In this document: positions 44,724-54,716 of the stretch, piece after piece
How positions within the stretch are numbered: the stretch's first letter is position 1
How the letters are laid out: the number at the start of each line of letters is the position of its first letter
NCBI RefSeq assembly: GCF_030717845.1
Contig: NZ_JAUZVZ010000007.1
Span: 101,693 to 165,692, forward strand
Direction of reading: 5' to 3'
Length of the DNA stretch: 64,000 nucleotides
Source of the DNA: Alkalimonas collagenimarina
GTDB lineage: Bacteria; Pseudomonadota; Gammaproteobacteria; Enterobacterales; Alteromonadaceae
Made by a program: the position numbers and the translations under genes
The notes under the pieces: generated by a model
Seen by the model: only the letters and a program-made list of their open reading frames with translations
The model's database searches: none
What the model was told of the DNA's origin: nothing

Positions 44724-45401
44724 ATGACGACTATCAATTCAGCCAGTGGTCTGGAACGTTGGGATACCGATGATAAGGTACCAGACAGAAATAACGGTGC
44801 CTTAACTCAGGCTGACTTTTTCGCTTTGTTAACGCAGCAACTGGCGTTTCAGGATCCAACCAGCCCGGTAGAAAATGATCAAATGATTGCTCAGATGACC
44901 AACTTTACCATGGCAGATGGTATTAGCTCGTTGAATAAGAGTTTTGAAAGCTTTGCCGATAGCATGAGTTCAAATCAGGCACTGCAGGCATCCAGCCTGG
45001 TCGGTCGCTCGGTGCTGGTTTCGTCGGATGAGATCGTGTTCAACGGACAAGATATCTCTCGTGGCATTATCGACTTTGAACAGCGAGCGACCAACGTGAA
45101 GGTTCGCATTGAAAAGCCGAATGGGGAATTGGTACAGACGGTTTCTATCCCGGAAGTCGCGGCTGGTAAGTTTGATTTTGTCTGGGATGGTACTAACGCC
45201 AATGAAGAAGAAATGCCGCCAGGAGTTTATAACATCAAAGTGGAGGCTAACATGAGTGGCGAGAATCAGTCGTTGCCTGTGTATGTATATGCCCCCGTAT
45301 CCAGTGTGAGTCTGGGACAGGCAGGTAAAGGCATCACACTTAATTTAGTTGGGCTTGGCGCCTTTAAATTAGCAGATGTAAAAGAGATTTCGTACGGTTA
45401 A
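44724..45401 (+). CDS. flgD: Hook capping/scaffold protein FlgD
   Basis: ATG 44724 follows GGAG; the product is 225 residues. The N-terminus has the cap motif QADFFALLTQQLAFQDPTSP and VENDQMIAQMTNFTMADGIS. The C-terminal half is the Ig/tudor-like region with FDFVWDGTNANEEEMPPGVY. FlgD directs hook polymerisation and leaves when the hook is complete. Confidence 0.95.
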   Translation: MTTINSASGLERWDTDDKVPDRNNGALTQADFFALLTQQLAFQDPTSPVENDQMIAQMTNFTMADGISSLNKSFESFADSMSSNQALQASSLVGRSVLVSSDEIVFNGQDISRGIIDFEQRATNVKVRIEKPNGELVQTVSIPEVAAGKFDFVWDGTNANEEEMPPGVYNIKVEANMSGENQSLPVYVYAPVSSVSLGQAGKGITLNLVGLGAFKLADVKEISYG

Positions 45402-45439
45402 GCAGGCCAATGTTATTACCTAGTATAATGAGGTGAGTT

Positions 45440-46738
45440 ATGAGTTTTACTATCGCGTTAAGCGGCTTGGCCGCAGCACAAAAAGATTTGGATGTAACCG
45501 CAAATAATATTGCTAACGTTAATACCACTGGTTTTAAAGAGTCGCGCGCTGAGTTTGCGGATGTTTATGCAACATCCATCTTTGCTTCCGGTCGAACCAA
45601 GGTCGGTGATGGTGTCACTACGTCTGTTGTAGCACAGCAATTTAATCAGGGGTCATTGTCATTTACCAATAACTCATTGGATTTGGCCATTACTGGTGAG
45701 GGTTTTTTTGCTACCACACCAGATCGCACGGCCAGAGACATGACTTATACCCGGGCGGGTAATTTTAAGCTTGATAAAGATAACTTCATTATTGATAACC
45801 GGGGTAATTTCCTTCAAGGGTTTTCTGTTGACCCTTCAACCGGTCAAAATCAATCTGTCAGTTTAAGCACCACTCAACCTATTTCGATACCAACTACTGC
45901 CGGTGCTCCACGAGCGACCAACAATATATTTGTCACCGCTAACCTAAACTCTTCAGAAATTGCGATTGCAGCACCTTTTGATGCAACGGATCCGGCGACG
46001 TATAGTCACTCAACATCAGTAACGGTTTATGATAGTTTAGGTGAGTCTCATATTGTTTCGATGTACTTTGCCAAGACGGCGGTGACAGGTGAATGGGATG
46101 TCTACGCGGTGTGGGATGATGTCACAGCTGCTCCTTTTGGCCCTCAAACACTTCAATTTGACTCCAGCGGTGAGTTAGTCATTCCAGGTCCGCCGCCTGC
46201 ACCACCTGTTTTGACACTGCCTGCAGCCGATCTAAATGATCCGTTGAATGGGTACTTAACCAATGGTGCAGAGTTTATAAATGATATGGTGATCAACTTC
46301 CGGGATCCATCCGGCGTTCGGACACCTACGCAGTACGCAGCACCTTTTGATGTGACTAACCTCAGTCAGGATGGTACCACGGTTGGTAATCTGACCGGGG
46401 TCGATATTGACGCTTTTGGTCGTGTCTTGGCCAGCTACAGCAATGGTGATGAAGAGTATTTAGCTCAGGTGACGCTTGTACAATTTGCCAATGTGCAGGG
46501 TTTAAAGCAAGTGGGGAATACCTCGTGGCAACAAACCATTACCTCGGGTGAACCCATTGCAGGACAGGCCAATGTGGGGACTTTTGGTGCCATCAACTCT
46601 TCTGCTTTAGAGCAGTCAAATGTCAACTTGACGACAGAGCTGGTTGATTTGATTAGTGCACAACGTAACTTCCAGGCCAACTCCAGAGCACTTGAAGTTA
46701 ACAGTACCTTGCAGCAAACGATCTTGCAGATACGTTAA
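45440..46738 (+). CDS. flgE: Flagellar hook protein FlgE
   Basis: The 432-residue protein starts MSFTIALSGLAAAQKDLDVT with the axial motif NNIANVNTTGFKESRAEF. A variable middle region carries FlgE-specific segments (SLDLAITGEGFFATTPDRTA; SLGESHIVSMYF with ILQ-terminal NSRALEVNSTLQQTI). The C-terminus contains ALEQSNVNLTTELVDLISAQ. A perfect terminator follows, separating it from flgF. Confidence 0.96.
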   Translation: MSFTIALSGLAAAQKDLDVTANNIANVNTTGFKESRAEFADVYATSIFASGRTKVGDGVTTSVVAQQFNQGSLSFTNNSLDLAITGEGFFATTPDRTARDMTYTRAGNFKLDKDNFIIDNRGNFLQGFSVDPSTGQNQSVSLSTTQPISIPTTAGAPRATNNIFVTANLNSSEIAIAAPFDATDPATYSHSTSVTVYDSLGESHIVSMYFAKTAVTGEWDVYAVWDDVTAAPFGPQTLQFDSSGELVIPGPPPAPPVLTLPAADLNDPLNGYLTNGAEFINDMVINFRDPSGVRTPTQYAAPFDVTNLSQDGTTVGNLTGVDIDAFGRVLASYSNGDEEYLAQVTLVQFANVQGLKQVGNTSWQQTITSGEPIAGQANVGTFGAINSSALEQSNVNLTTELVDLISAQRNFQANSRALEVNSTLQQTILQIR

Positions 46739-46759
46739 TATTAGTTATGTTTACTTAAG

Positions 46760-46782
46760 AGCCACCTTCGGGTGGCTTTTTT
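46760..46782 (+). terminator. Rho-independent terminator after flgE
   Basis: AGCCACC (46760-46766), loop TTCG, GGTGGCT (46771-46777) and a T-run to 46782 form a compact hairpin with a stable tetraloop. It splits the flgB-flgE and flgF-flgJ units. Confidence 0.93.
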
Positions 46783-46794
46783 ATGGCAATGTTT

Positions 46795-46811
46795 TTGGCA
46801 TTAAGATTGCA
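46795..46811 (+). promoter_or_regulatory. Sigma-54 promoter for the flgF operon
   Basis: TTGGCATTAAGATTGCA has GGCA and TTGCA boxes with the required 12-base distance. It lies just after the flgE terminator and 48 bases before flgF. Confidence 0.75.
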
Positions 46812-46858
46812 TCGTTAATCCATAAGATTGTTCGTAAGTAATAGCTCGGGAGTCAACC

Positions 46859-47605
46859 ATGGATAGTTTGTTGTATATCGCCATGAGCGGGGCCAAAGAA
46901 AACCAGCACGCCATTGCGGTACGAGCCAATAATTTGGCGAATACAGGTACCACAGGTTTCAAAGCTGATTTTGAGCAGGCCCGGGCCATGCAAGCCTTTG
47001 GTGCCGGTTTACCAACCCGTGTTTTTTCAATGACGGAGCGGCCAGGACATAGTTTTGAAGCCGGACCTCTGAAGATGACTGAGCGTGAGTTGGATGTGGC
47101 TATTAAAGGCGATGGTTGGTTTGCTGTGCAAAGTGCCGATGGTTCCGAAGCCTATACACGGTCTGGTAGCCTGCAAATTAATGCCTTTGGCATGCTGGAA
47201 ACTGCCTCTGGTTTGCCTGTGATGGGGGAGGCCGGCCCTATTCAGTTGCCACTGCCTTTAGCCAAACTAGAGATTGGGCAGGATGGCACTATTTCTGTGT
47301 TGCCTCAGGGCGCTCCGCCAGAAGCTTTATTTGAAGCAGGCCGCATTAAATTAGTGAAGCCCGAGTTGACTCAAATTGAAAAAGGTACTGATGGCTTATT
47401 TCGGCGTAAAGACGGCCAGCCGGAAGAAGAAAGTATTGAAGTCGCCATCATCAATCAGGCACTGGAAGGCAGTAATGTCAATGCCATTACCGAGATGACG
47501 CACATGATCAGTTTACAGCGTCAGTTCGAAATGCAAGTCAAGATGATGAAAACTGCACAACAAATCGATCAGAAGCAAGATTCGCTTCTGTACATCATGG
47601 GTTAA
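46859..47605 (+). CDS. flgF: Flagellar proximal rod protein FlgF
   Basis: The 248-residue protein begins MDSLLYIAMSGAKENQHAIA with VRANNLANTGTTGFKADFEQ, and contains ELDVAIKGDGWFAVQSADGS with EAYTRSGSLQINAFGML. The C-terminus has NQALEGSNVNAITEMTHMIS, LQRQFEMQVKMMKTA. These are FlgF-type rod features. It opens the second hook-basal-body unit behind a sigma-54 promoter. Confidence 0.96.
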   Translation: MDSLLYIAMSGAKENQHAIAVRANNLANTGTTGFKADFEQARAMQAFGAGLPTRVFSMTERPGHSFEAGPLKMTERELDVAIKGDGWFAVQSADGSEAYTRSGSLQINAFGMLETASGLPVMGEAGPIQLPLPLAKLEIGQDGTISVLPQGAPPEALFEAGRIKLVKPELTQIEKGTDGLFRRKDGQPEEESIEVAIINQALEGSNVNAITEMTHMISLQRQFEMQVKMMKTAQQIDQKQDSLLYIMG

Positions 47606-47620
47606 GCTGAGGAGGCTGTT

Positions 47621-48409
47621 ATGCATCCAGCATTATGGATCAGTAAAACCGGTTTAGACGCCAAGCAGCGTGATATTTCGGTGATTTCTAACAATCTGGC
47701 CAATGCCAGTACCGTTGGCTTTAAGAAAAGTCGAGCAGTGTTTGAAGATCTTCTGTATCAGAACGTCAATCAGCCTGGTGGGCGCTCGTCGCAGAACTCA
47801 GAGCTGCCGAACGGTTTAATGATTGGTGCGGGTACTAAGGTGGTAGCGACACAAAAGAACTTTACGCAAGGCAACATGATCACCACCGAAAACAGCCTGG
47901 ATATGATGATTCAGGGCCATGGTTTTTTTGAAATCTTGATGCCAGATGGCAATATCTCTTATACCCGTAATGGCCAATTTACTGTTGATCAAGACGGCAA
48001 TTTGGTGACCTCTGGTGCAGGCTTCCAGTTGGAGCCAAATATTGTGGTGCCGCCAGAGGCTACTGGAATAACCATATCACAAGATGGTGAGGTCTCCGCG
48101 CGTTTACCAGGCCAGGCTGATAATGCGGTGCTGGGGCAAATTACCGTCACCAACTTTATCAATCCAGCTGGCTTAGAGCCGATTGGCCAGAACTTATTTC
48201 GTGAAACCGCCGCCAGCGGCGATCCGGTGCAAGGGATTCCAGGTCTAGAAGGCCTCGGGCTGATTGTACAAGGTGCGCTGGAAACATCTAATGTGAATGT
48301 GACCGAAGAGCTGGTGAGTCTGATTGAGAGTCAACGCGTGTATGAGATGAACTCAAAAGTGATTTCAACCGTTGATCAAATGCTTGGCTTTGCAATTCAG
48401 CAATTGTAA
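47621..48409 (+). CDS. flgG: Flagellar distal rod protein FlgG
   Basis: The 262-residue protein starts MHPALWISKTGLDAKQRDIS with the rod motif VISNNLANASTVGFKKSRAV and the FlgG-typical FEDLLYQNVNQPGGRSSQNS. It continues MIQGHGFFEILMPDGNISYT and ends ESQRVYEMNSKVISTVDQML. It forms the long distal rod. It follows flgF by 15 bases. Confidence 0.97.
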   Translation: MHPALWISKTGLDAKQRDISVISNNLANASTVGFKKSRAVFEDLLYQNVNQPGGRSSQNSELPNGLMIGAGTKVVATQKNFTQGNMITTENSLDMMIQGHGFFEILMPDGNISYTRNGQFTVDQDGNLVTSGAGFQLEPNIVVPPEATGITISQDGEVSARLPGQADNAVLGQITVTNFINPAGLEPIGQNLFRETAASGDPVQGIPGLEGLGLIVQGALETSNVNVTEELVSLIESQRVYEMNSKVISTVDQMLGFAIQQL

Positions 48410-48424
48410 GTCTGCGAGGTGTGT

Positions 48425-49087
48425 ATGCGTATTTTTATCACTATATTGGCATGGGTCTCATTGGTGGGGTGCTCCAGTGTGCAACCGCCTCTGCCGGATG
48501 ACCCTTTTTATGCACCAATGCCTGCCGGGCCGGCAGCCCGACCGATTGAACATACCGGTTCTCTATTTGCTCAGCGCTATTCCAGTAGCTTGTATTCCGA
48601 TACCCGTGCTCGCTTTGAAGGGGATATTATTACGGTTGTATTACGCGAACGAACTCAGGCATCAAAAAATGCCCGTACTGAGACTCAACGAGACAGTAGC
48701 AGCCAGATTGATCCGATCGTTGGTTTTGGGGGGCGACAGCTCAATACGATCCAACTGGGAACGAACAGCACCAATGATTTCAAGGGTGATGCTAAATCAA
48801 ACCAAAGCAACAGCTTGACAGGTGATATTACTGTCAATGTGGTTGAAGTGCAGCCGAATGGCAATCTGGTGATACGGGGCGAAAAATGGCTTCAGCTGAA
48901 CACAGGCAAAGAATTCATCCGCTTAACCGGGATCATTCGGCAAGAAGATGTTGACCTGAACAATACGGTTGAGTCGACAAAAATTGCCAATGCCCGTATC
49001 GAGTACAGTGGCACCGGAGCTCATCATGGTGGTCAGTCGCCCGGCTGGTTAACCCGGTTTTTCTCCAGTCCGGCATGGCCGTTTTAA
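48425..49087 (+). CDS. flgH: Flagellar L-ring lipoprotein FlgH
   Basis: ATG 48425 gives a 220-residue lipoprotein with lipobox SLVGC (Cys 16). FlgH features include [47 protein letters not shown]-type [20 protein letters not shown], and [20 protein letters not shown]. It forms the outer-membrane bushing of the flagellum. It is 15 bases after flgG. Confidence 0.96.
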   Translation: MRIFITILAWVSLVGCSSVQPPLPDDPFYAPMPAGPAARPIEHTGSLFAQRYSSSLYSDTRARFEGDIITVVLRERTQASKNARTETQRDSSSQIDPIVGFGGRQLNTIQLGTNSTNDFKGDAKSNQSNSLTGDITVNVVEVQPNGNLVIRGEKWLQLNTGKEFIRLTGIIRQEDVDLNNTVESTKIANARIEYSGTGAHHGGQSPGWLTRFFSSPAWPF

Positions 49088-49098
49088 GGAGTTTTCTG

Positions 49099-50193
49099 AT
49101 GAAACTGTGGCAATGGTTGTTGATTATTCTGGTCACTATTGCGTTAATGCCGGCGCATGCCGCACGCATTAAAGATGTGGCAGATGTTGAAGGAGTGCGG
49201 AGCAATCAACTGGTTGGTTATGGCTTGGTGGTTGGTTTACCCGGCACCGGTGAACAAAGCCCGTTTACTGAGCAAAGCTTCCGTACCATGCTATCTAATT
49301 TTGGCATCAACATGCCGCAAGGGATGCGGACACAAATCAAGAATGTTGCCGCTGTAGCTGTTCATGCCGAATTGCCAGCTTTTGCCAAACCAGGACAGAG
49401 TATTGATGTCACCGTATCTTCCGTTGGCAGCGCTGCCAGCTTGCGTGGTGGCACTTTAATGCAAACCTTCCTGGTTGGCCTCGATGGCAAAGTCTATGCT
49501 GTGGCGCAGGGCAGCCTTATTGTGAGTGGGCTAGGAGCTGAGGGCCTGGATGGTTCTCGTATTCTTGTGAATACACCGACCGTAGGCCGTATACCCAATG
49601 GAGCCATGGTGGAGCAAGAGGTACCTACGCCTTTCGCTGAAGGGGACTTTATCACCTTTAATTTGCATCGATCTGATTTTACCACCTCGCGTCGTTTAGC
49701 TGAGGCCATTAATGACTTTATCGGCCCGGAAACAGCTTACTCACTGGATGCATCCTCGGTTCGGGTACGTGCGCCACGTGATATCAGCCAGCGAGTGTCA
49801 TACATGTCAACGCTGGAAAACTTAACCTTTGAGCCAGCAAACAACTCGGCCAAAATTATTATCAACTCACGGACAGGAACTATTGTGATTGGTCAGGAAG
49901 TACGCTTGTTTCCTGCAGCAGTCACTCATGGTGGTTTAACTGTGACCATTGCTGAAAATCCACGAGTGATACAGCCAAACCCGTTAGCTGGAGGAGAGAC
50001 CATGATTGAAGAAAGCTCGATCATTGATGTTAATCCAGCACAATCGCGCATGTTTAAATTTGATCCTGGCGTGACCCTCGATGATCTGGTTCGGACGGTA
50101 AATGCGGTTGGGGCAGCACCCGGTGACTTGATGGCGATTTTAGAAGCACTGAAAGAAGCCGGTGCGATCCATGGCGAACTGGTCGTTATTTAA
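49099..50193 (+). CDS. flgI: Flagellar P-ring protein FlgI
   Basis: AAGGAG precedes ATG 49099, which begins a signal peptide ([20 protein letters not shown]), so I reject the earlier ATG 49075. The 364-residue product shows [60 protein letters not shown] and [20 protein letters not shown], all characteristic. It assembles the P-ring in the peptidoglycan layer with help from FlgA. Confidence 0.97.
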   Translation: MKLWQWLLIILVTIALMPAHAARIKDVADVEGVRSNQLVGYGLVVGLPGTGEQSPFTEQSFRTMLSNFGINMPQGMRTQIKNVAAVAVHAELPAFAKPGQSIDVTVSSVGSAASLRGGTLMQTFLVGLDGKVYAVAQGSLIVSGLGAEGLDGSRILVNTPTVGRIPNGAMVEQEVPTPFAEGDFITFNLHRSDFTTSRRLAEAINDFIGPETAYSLDASSVRVRAPRDISQRVSYMSTLENLTFEPANNSAKIIINSRTGTIVIGQEVRLFPAAVTHGGLTVTIAENPRVIQPNPLAGGETMIEESSIIDVNPAQSRMFKFDPGVTLDDLVRTVNAVGAAPGDLMAILEALKEAGAIHGELVVI

Positions 50194-50210
50194 ACAGCGA
50201 GAGGCATAGT

Positions 50211-51200
50211 ATGGACTCCATCAGACAACCCTTATCGTACCATGATATTAATAGCTTACAGCAGATCCGTCAGTCGGCTGGCCAGGATGAGGGGACGGGG
50301 CTGCGTCAGGCTGCTGAGCAATTTGAAGCCATTTTCATGAATATGCTGCTAAGCAGCATGCGTAAAGCCAACGAGGCATTTAAGGATGAAGATGGTTTTA
50401 TGCACAGTGAGACCACCAAGTTCTATGAAGATATGTATGACAATCAACTGGCCTCTGATTTATCCCGCAGTGGGAGCTTAGGGCTAGCCGATATCATCGT
50501 ACAGCAACTAAGCCCAGAGCATATTGCTCAGCAATCTCAACGGCCCAACCCGGAACATTTGGTGATGCCGTCAGCCATATCCACCCGAACAACATCACTG
50601 AACCATACCAAGAACCATGAAGCAGTTGAGGCACCAACAGCCAGAACAAAAACGCAGGCTGCTGATATGGTTAAAGAGGCGATGGCAACCGTAGAGCCTA
50701 AACCTGTTTGGTCGGTGGATTCGCCTAAAGCTTTTGTTGAACGTTTATTGCCTGCTGCCCGTGAAGCAGCATCAGCCCTTGGCTTAGACCCGGTTGCATT
50801 GGTGGCGCAGGCAGCACTTGAGACGGGCTGGGGGCAACGTATGATCCCAACTGCGGCAGGTGAAAATAGTTTTAACTTGTTTGGTATTAAAGCCAGTCGC
50901 GGCTGGCAAGGCGATACTGCAGTGGTGGATACACTGGAATACCGCCAGGGCGTGGCTCAAAAAGAGCAAGCCAAGTTTCGCGCTTATGACTCCCCTGAGC
51001 AGAGCTTAAAAGATTATGTTGATTTTATTCAGAGCAGTCCACGTTATCAGGAGGCTGTTAAAGTGGCTTCGGATAGTGTCGCGTACTTCCGTCAGTTGCA
51101 AGCTGCAGGCTATGCTACCGATCCGAATTATGCAGAAAAAATCAGGTCAGTAATGAACAATCCGGTCATGCGTGTGCTTAAAGCATCCGCTCAAGAATAA
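50211..51200 (+). CDS. flgJ: Flagellar rod cap and muramidase FlgJ
   Basis: The 329-residue protein joins an N-terminal rod-cap domain (about 25-105; LRQAAEQFEAIFMNMLLSSM, QLASDLSRSGSLGLADIIVQ) to a C-terminal glucosaminidase domain (about 170-325). The catalytic Glu is in VAQAALETGWGQRMIP, followed by ENSFNLFGIKASRGWQGD and a Tyr-containing TLEYRQGVAQKEQAKFRAYD. It opens the peptidoglycan so that the rod can pass. It closes the flgF-flgJ unit. Confidence 0.96.
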   Translation: MDSIRQPLSYHDINSLQQIRQSAGQDEGTGLRQAAEQFEAIFMNMLLSSMRKANEAFKDEDGFMHSETTKFYEDMYDNQLASDLSRSGSLGLADIIVQQLSPEHIAQQSQRPNPEHLVMPSAISTRTTSLNHTKNHEAVEAPTARTKTQAADMVKEAMATVEPKPVWSVDSPKAFVERLLPAAREAASALGLDPVALVAQAALETGWGQRMIPTAAGENSFNLFGIKASRGWQGDTAVVDTLEYRQGVAQKEQAKFRAYDSPEQSLKDYVDFIQSSPRYQEAVKVASDSVAYFRQLQAAGYATDPNYAEKIRSVMNNPVMRVLKASAQE

Positions 51201-51217
51201 TGCAGTCTGGCCGATAC
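51191..51217 (+). promoter_or_regulatory. Possible sigma-28 promoter for flgK-flgL
   Basis: GCCGATAC at 51210-51217 is a near-perfect FliA -10 box. With the standard 11-base spacer the -35 box reads TCAAGAAT, matching about five of eight consensus positions. It overlaps the end of flgJ. Confidence 0.45.
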
Positions 51218-51247
51218 ACAGTGTAAGCAAGGTAAGCGGAGTTAATC

Positions 51248-53266
51248 ATGTCAGACAATTTACTCAGGATCGGTTCTTCAGCTGTGCTGGCTAGCAGTAC
51301 CTTGCTTAACACCACCAGTAATAATATCGCCAATATCAACACCGAAGGCTATGTTCGGCAACGCACTGAGTTTGAGGCACAAATTCTGGGGCTTGGTGTT
51401 GGGCGTGGTACTACTGAGCGCTTGGTCAATGAGTTTACGCTTAAACAATTGCGTCGTGATACATCCGCCTATTCTTATTCTGAGCAGTTTCTCTCTGAAG
51501 CAAATCGTGTGGATGCTTTATTTTCAAACCCGGCCAATAGCATCGCGACCGGCATGAATGAGTTGTTTGATCAATTTCAAATTGCTAATAACGATCCGAC
51601 TACCTTAGCCAATCGTCAGTTAATTATCGGCAGCTCAGAAGCTTTGTTGGATAGATTCAGCACTATGTCGACCTTGGTGCTGGATCAAGATTTATTTATC
51701 AATCAGCAGTTGGATATTTTTGTTGATGAGACCAATGGGTATATTAAGCAGATCGCCCAGCTCAATAGAGAAATTGCCAGTTATGGCACTGGCTCTAGCC
51801 GTCCAATTCCTTTAAACCTGCTGGATAAGCGGGACGAGGCCATCCGAAAACTTTCCGAAATGGTAGAAATCCGCACGCTGGATGCAAAAAATGGTGAGAA
51901 GCTGGTGTTTATGGCAACCGGTCAGTCGTTGGTGGTCGAGAATGGAGACTTCTCACTGCTATCGACCCGTGGCAACCCAGATCCATCGCGTAAAGAATTG
52001 CAATTGCAACTATCTAACAAAGATAGTGTGGTGCGCGATATCAATGTCAAAAAGCTGGGCGGTAAGTTGGGGGCACTGATCGGCTTTCGTGAAGAAATAC
52101 TGGATCCAACGCAAAATAAACTGGGTCAGGTCGCGTTATCGCTGGCCGATGCATTGAATGAACAGAATAAGCTAGGCATGAACCTGAATGGTGAAATTGG
52201 CGGGCCACTTTTTACATTCCCTTCTTTTTCAGGTTTCCCTTACACGGGGAACTCGGCCAACTCAACGTTATCAGGGACAGTTGAAGCAGGTAAGGGGAGT
52301 CAGATCCCCCCCAATGACTTGCGAGTGACCATTATTTCTGCAACGGAAGTGTTGGTTCAGGCGGTTGATCTAAAAGGCAATGTGATTGCCGGCTCTGATA
52401 TCACTGCTACGGTTGCAGGTTTTCCAGCGACGATTACAGCTGATGATGCAGGTGGCGACTTGTATGGTTTCACGTTCGACATCGATGGTGCCGTTGGTGA
52501 TCAATTTGAATTTAAGCCGTTAGCAACAGCCGCTCGTCAGCTTGGGTTAGCGACTACGCGGCCAGAAGATATTGCGTTGGCATCACCAATTCGTATTGAT
52601 CAAACTTTGGAGAATTTAGGTAACGGCAAAGCTGAAGGTCTGCAAATTAAAGATACCACGCCAGCGACTCCACCGGATTACGGTTTTACTGCACCTGGTG
52701 GTTTAGTCAATGGACCTTGGGAAGTCACTTATTTGGGCGGTGATAGCTTTCAGATTGAAGATAACGGCGGGAACGTCATTGGAACAGCCAACTTCGGCTC
52801 AGCCAATTATCAGAGCTTGTTTGAAGAAGCTGGGGTGGATGTTGGCTTTGATTTTTCCATTACCGGTATTCCAAGCGTGGGTGATACATTCACTATCGAA
52901 TTTAACAGCGGCGGTTTCAATGATAACCGAAATGGCCTCAAGTTAGCGGCACTACAGACCGATACATCGACAACACGGTTAAATGCCCTATCGACACCTG
53001 GCGGGGTAAATAGTGGCAGTTTCAACCAAACCTATGCGTCGATGGTGAGTTTAATCGGTGAGCGCACCAATCAGGCTCGCAACAGTGAGGCGGCAAACAG
53101 CGCCTTGTTGGAGCAAAGCCAAAACTGGTTTGAATCGTTATCAGGAGTGAGCTTGGATGAAGAAGCGGCAAATTTGGTACGGTTTCAGCAAACCTATGCA
53201 GCCGCGACCAAGATCATCTCTACGTCGCAAACCATTTTTGACACCCTGCTTGCAGCAGTGAGGTAA
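51248..53266 (+). CDS. flgK: Hook-filament junction protein FlgK
   Basis: The 672-residue protein starts MSDNLLRIGSSAVLASSTLL with NTTSNNIANINTEGYVRQRT, and ends with the axial C-terminal helix SLDEEAANLVRFQQTYAAAT and KIISTSQTIFDTLLAAV. The middle contains ELFDQFQIANNDPTTLANRQ. It is longer than E. coli FlgK (547) because of an extra outer domain at about 340-560, common in polar flagella. It needs FlgN for export. Confidence 0.95.
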   Translation: MSDNLLRIGSSAVLASSTLLNTTSNNIANINTEGYVRQRTEFEAQILGLGVGRGTTERLVNEFTLKQLRRDTSAYSYSEQFLSEANRVDALFSNPANSIATGMNELFDQFQIANNDPTTLANRQLIIGSSEALLDRFSTMSTLVLDQDLFINQQLDIFVDETNGYIKQIAQLNREIASYGTGSSRPIPLNLLDKRDEAIRKLSEMVEIRTLDAKNGEKLVFMATGQSLVVENGDFSLLSTRGNPDPSRKELQLQLSNKDSVVRDINVKKLGGKLGALIGFREEILDPTQNKLGQVALSLADALNEQNKLGMNLNGEIGGPLFTFPSFSGFPYTGNSANSTLSGTVEAGKGSQIPPNDLRVTIISATEVLVQAVDLKGNVIAGSDITATVAGFPATITADDAGGDLYGFTFDIDGAVGDQFEFKPLATAARQLGLATTRPEDIALASPIRIDQTLENLGNGKAEGLQIKDTTPATPPDYGFTAPGGLVNGPWEVTYLGGDSFQIEDNGGNVIGTANFGSANYQSLFEEAGVDVGFDFSITGIPSVGDTFTIEFNSGGFNDNRNGLKLAALQTDTSTTRLNALSTPGGVNSGSFNQTYASMVSLIGERTNQARNSEAANSALLEQSQNWFESLSGVSLDEEAANLVRFQQTYAAATKIISTSQTIFDTLLAAVR

Positions 53267-53270
53267 GAGC

Positions 53271-54503
53271 ATGAGAATGTCATTTAATATGAAGTTTAAT
53301 ATGGGCTTAAATGGTGTTATTAACACCAATGCCAAGATGAGCCGTGCTCAAGAGCAATTGACCAAGCAGACTCGTATTTTGACACCTGCCGATGATCCGG
53401 CTTCATCTGCCAAGGTGTTGGGGTTGGATCAAAACCTGGCTCAGACCGAGCAGTATCAGAAGAATTCGGTACTATTGAAAAATAACCTGGCACTGGAAGA
53501 AACCGTGCTTTCAAATATGCAGACGTCAATGGATCGTGCTCGGGTTTTGGCCATTGCATCAGGAAATGGCACTTATGCTGAGCAAGATTTGCAGGCTGTG
53601 GCAGCAGAGCTTCGACAGATTCAAGTAGAATTGCTGGACTTAATGAATACCAAAAACTCCGAGGGAGGCTATATTTTTTCTGGATACCAGGACAAAATAA
53701 CATCTTATGCTTTCAATCCTGTAACCAATAGCTATGAATTTCAAGGAGATGATGGTCAAAAAGCACTACAAATATCGCCAACCATTGCACTACCCGGCAA
53801 TGATAGTGGAAAAATGGTTTTTGATGACGTAAATGCACGCTTTAAAACTAGTGATTTAGTCGTTAGTGCAGGTGGGGCAACTTCAGCATCCATTAAAGTT
53901 AATAATCAAACACAGTTTGATGCTTTTTATCGCAACACCTACGACAGTCTTGTTCCAGCGAACAATACTTTTAATTTAGTGCTATCTGCACCTGATATCT
54001 ATGAAATTCAGCAAAATGGTACCTCCTTAGTGCCTGCAGTAACCGGTACATTTACGCCAGGCGAAAAAATTAATTTCCAGGGTTTGGAACTAGAGGTGAA
54101 TGGGCCGGCCTTACCTGGTCAGCTTGATTTTAGCCTGAATCCACCGCTGAAGAAAAATGTGCTTAATACATTGCAAGACTTTATTCAGGTACTTGAAACA
54201 CCAGGGTTAGCTTCTTTTGACCGATTTGAAGCCATTAGTGATGCAACGGTGCAGTTAGAGAATGCAATGGCGACATTGGGAAATTCCATGTCTAGCATCG
54301 GAGGCAGGATCAATGTGCTTGATAGTGTATTTGAAACCAATGAAGACTTGAAAATCAATAACAAATCCTACCGAGCAGATTTATCCGAAGTCGATTATGC
54401 AGAGGCGCTCACTGAAATAACGAAACAAGAAATAGCTCTCCAGGCAATTTCTGCTACTTTCACAAAAGTATCTTCTATCTCTTTATTTGACTTTATTCGC
54501 TAA
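53271..54503 (+). CDS. flgL: Hook-filament junction protein FlgL
   Basis: The 410-residue protein begins four bases after flgK. The N-terminus has MNTNAKMS-type INTNAKMSRAQEQLTKQTRI, LTPADDPASSAKVLGLDQNL, and NSEGGYIFSGYQDKITSYAF; the C-terminus has VDYAEALTEITKQEIALQAI. These are flagellin-like D0/D1 segments typical of FlgL. Confidence 0.94.
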   Translation: MRMSFNMKFNMGLNGVINTNAKMSRAQEQLTKQTRILTPADDPASSAKVLGLDQNLAQTEQYQKNSVLLKNNLALEETVLSNMQTSMDRARVLAIASGNGTYAEQDLQAVAAELRQIQVELLDLMNTKNSEGGYIFSGYQDKITSYAFNPVTNSYEFQGDDGQKALQISPTIALPGNDSGKMVFDDVNARFKTSDLVVSAGGATSASIKVNNQTQFDAFYRNTYDSLVPANNTFNLVLSAPDIYEIQQNGTSLVPAVTGTFTPGEKINFQGLELEVNGPALPGQLDFSLNPPLKKNVLNTLQDFIQVLETPGLASFDRFEAISDATVQLENAMATLGNSMSSIGGRINVLDSVFETNEDLKINNKSYRADLSEVDYAEALTEITKQEIALQAISATFTKVSSISLFDFIR

Positions 54504-54612
54504 TTATCTTTTTTGAGTAAAAGCATCCAGACCTAGTGCTGATTTTCTCCAGTGCTGGTTTCGGGCTTTTTAGTGCAAAAACGATCTCAAAAACATATTT
54601 TTTCAAAATATC

Positions 54613-54640
54613 TAAAGTTCTTCTGCTTTAAACCGATACA
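54613..54640 (+). promoter_or_regulatory. Sigma-28 promoter for flagellin 1
   Basis: TAAAGTTC at 54613-54620, a 12-base spacer and CCGATACA at 54633-54640 fit the FliA consensus. It lies about 75 bases before the start codon; the gap otherwise holds no gene. Confidence 0.75.
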
Positions 54641-54716
54641 TTAAGTAACAAGATATGACGCTGGCAAATAAAGAGTTAATCATGCCAGAATTGTTTAAGC
54701 AGCAGGAGAAAACACC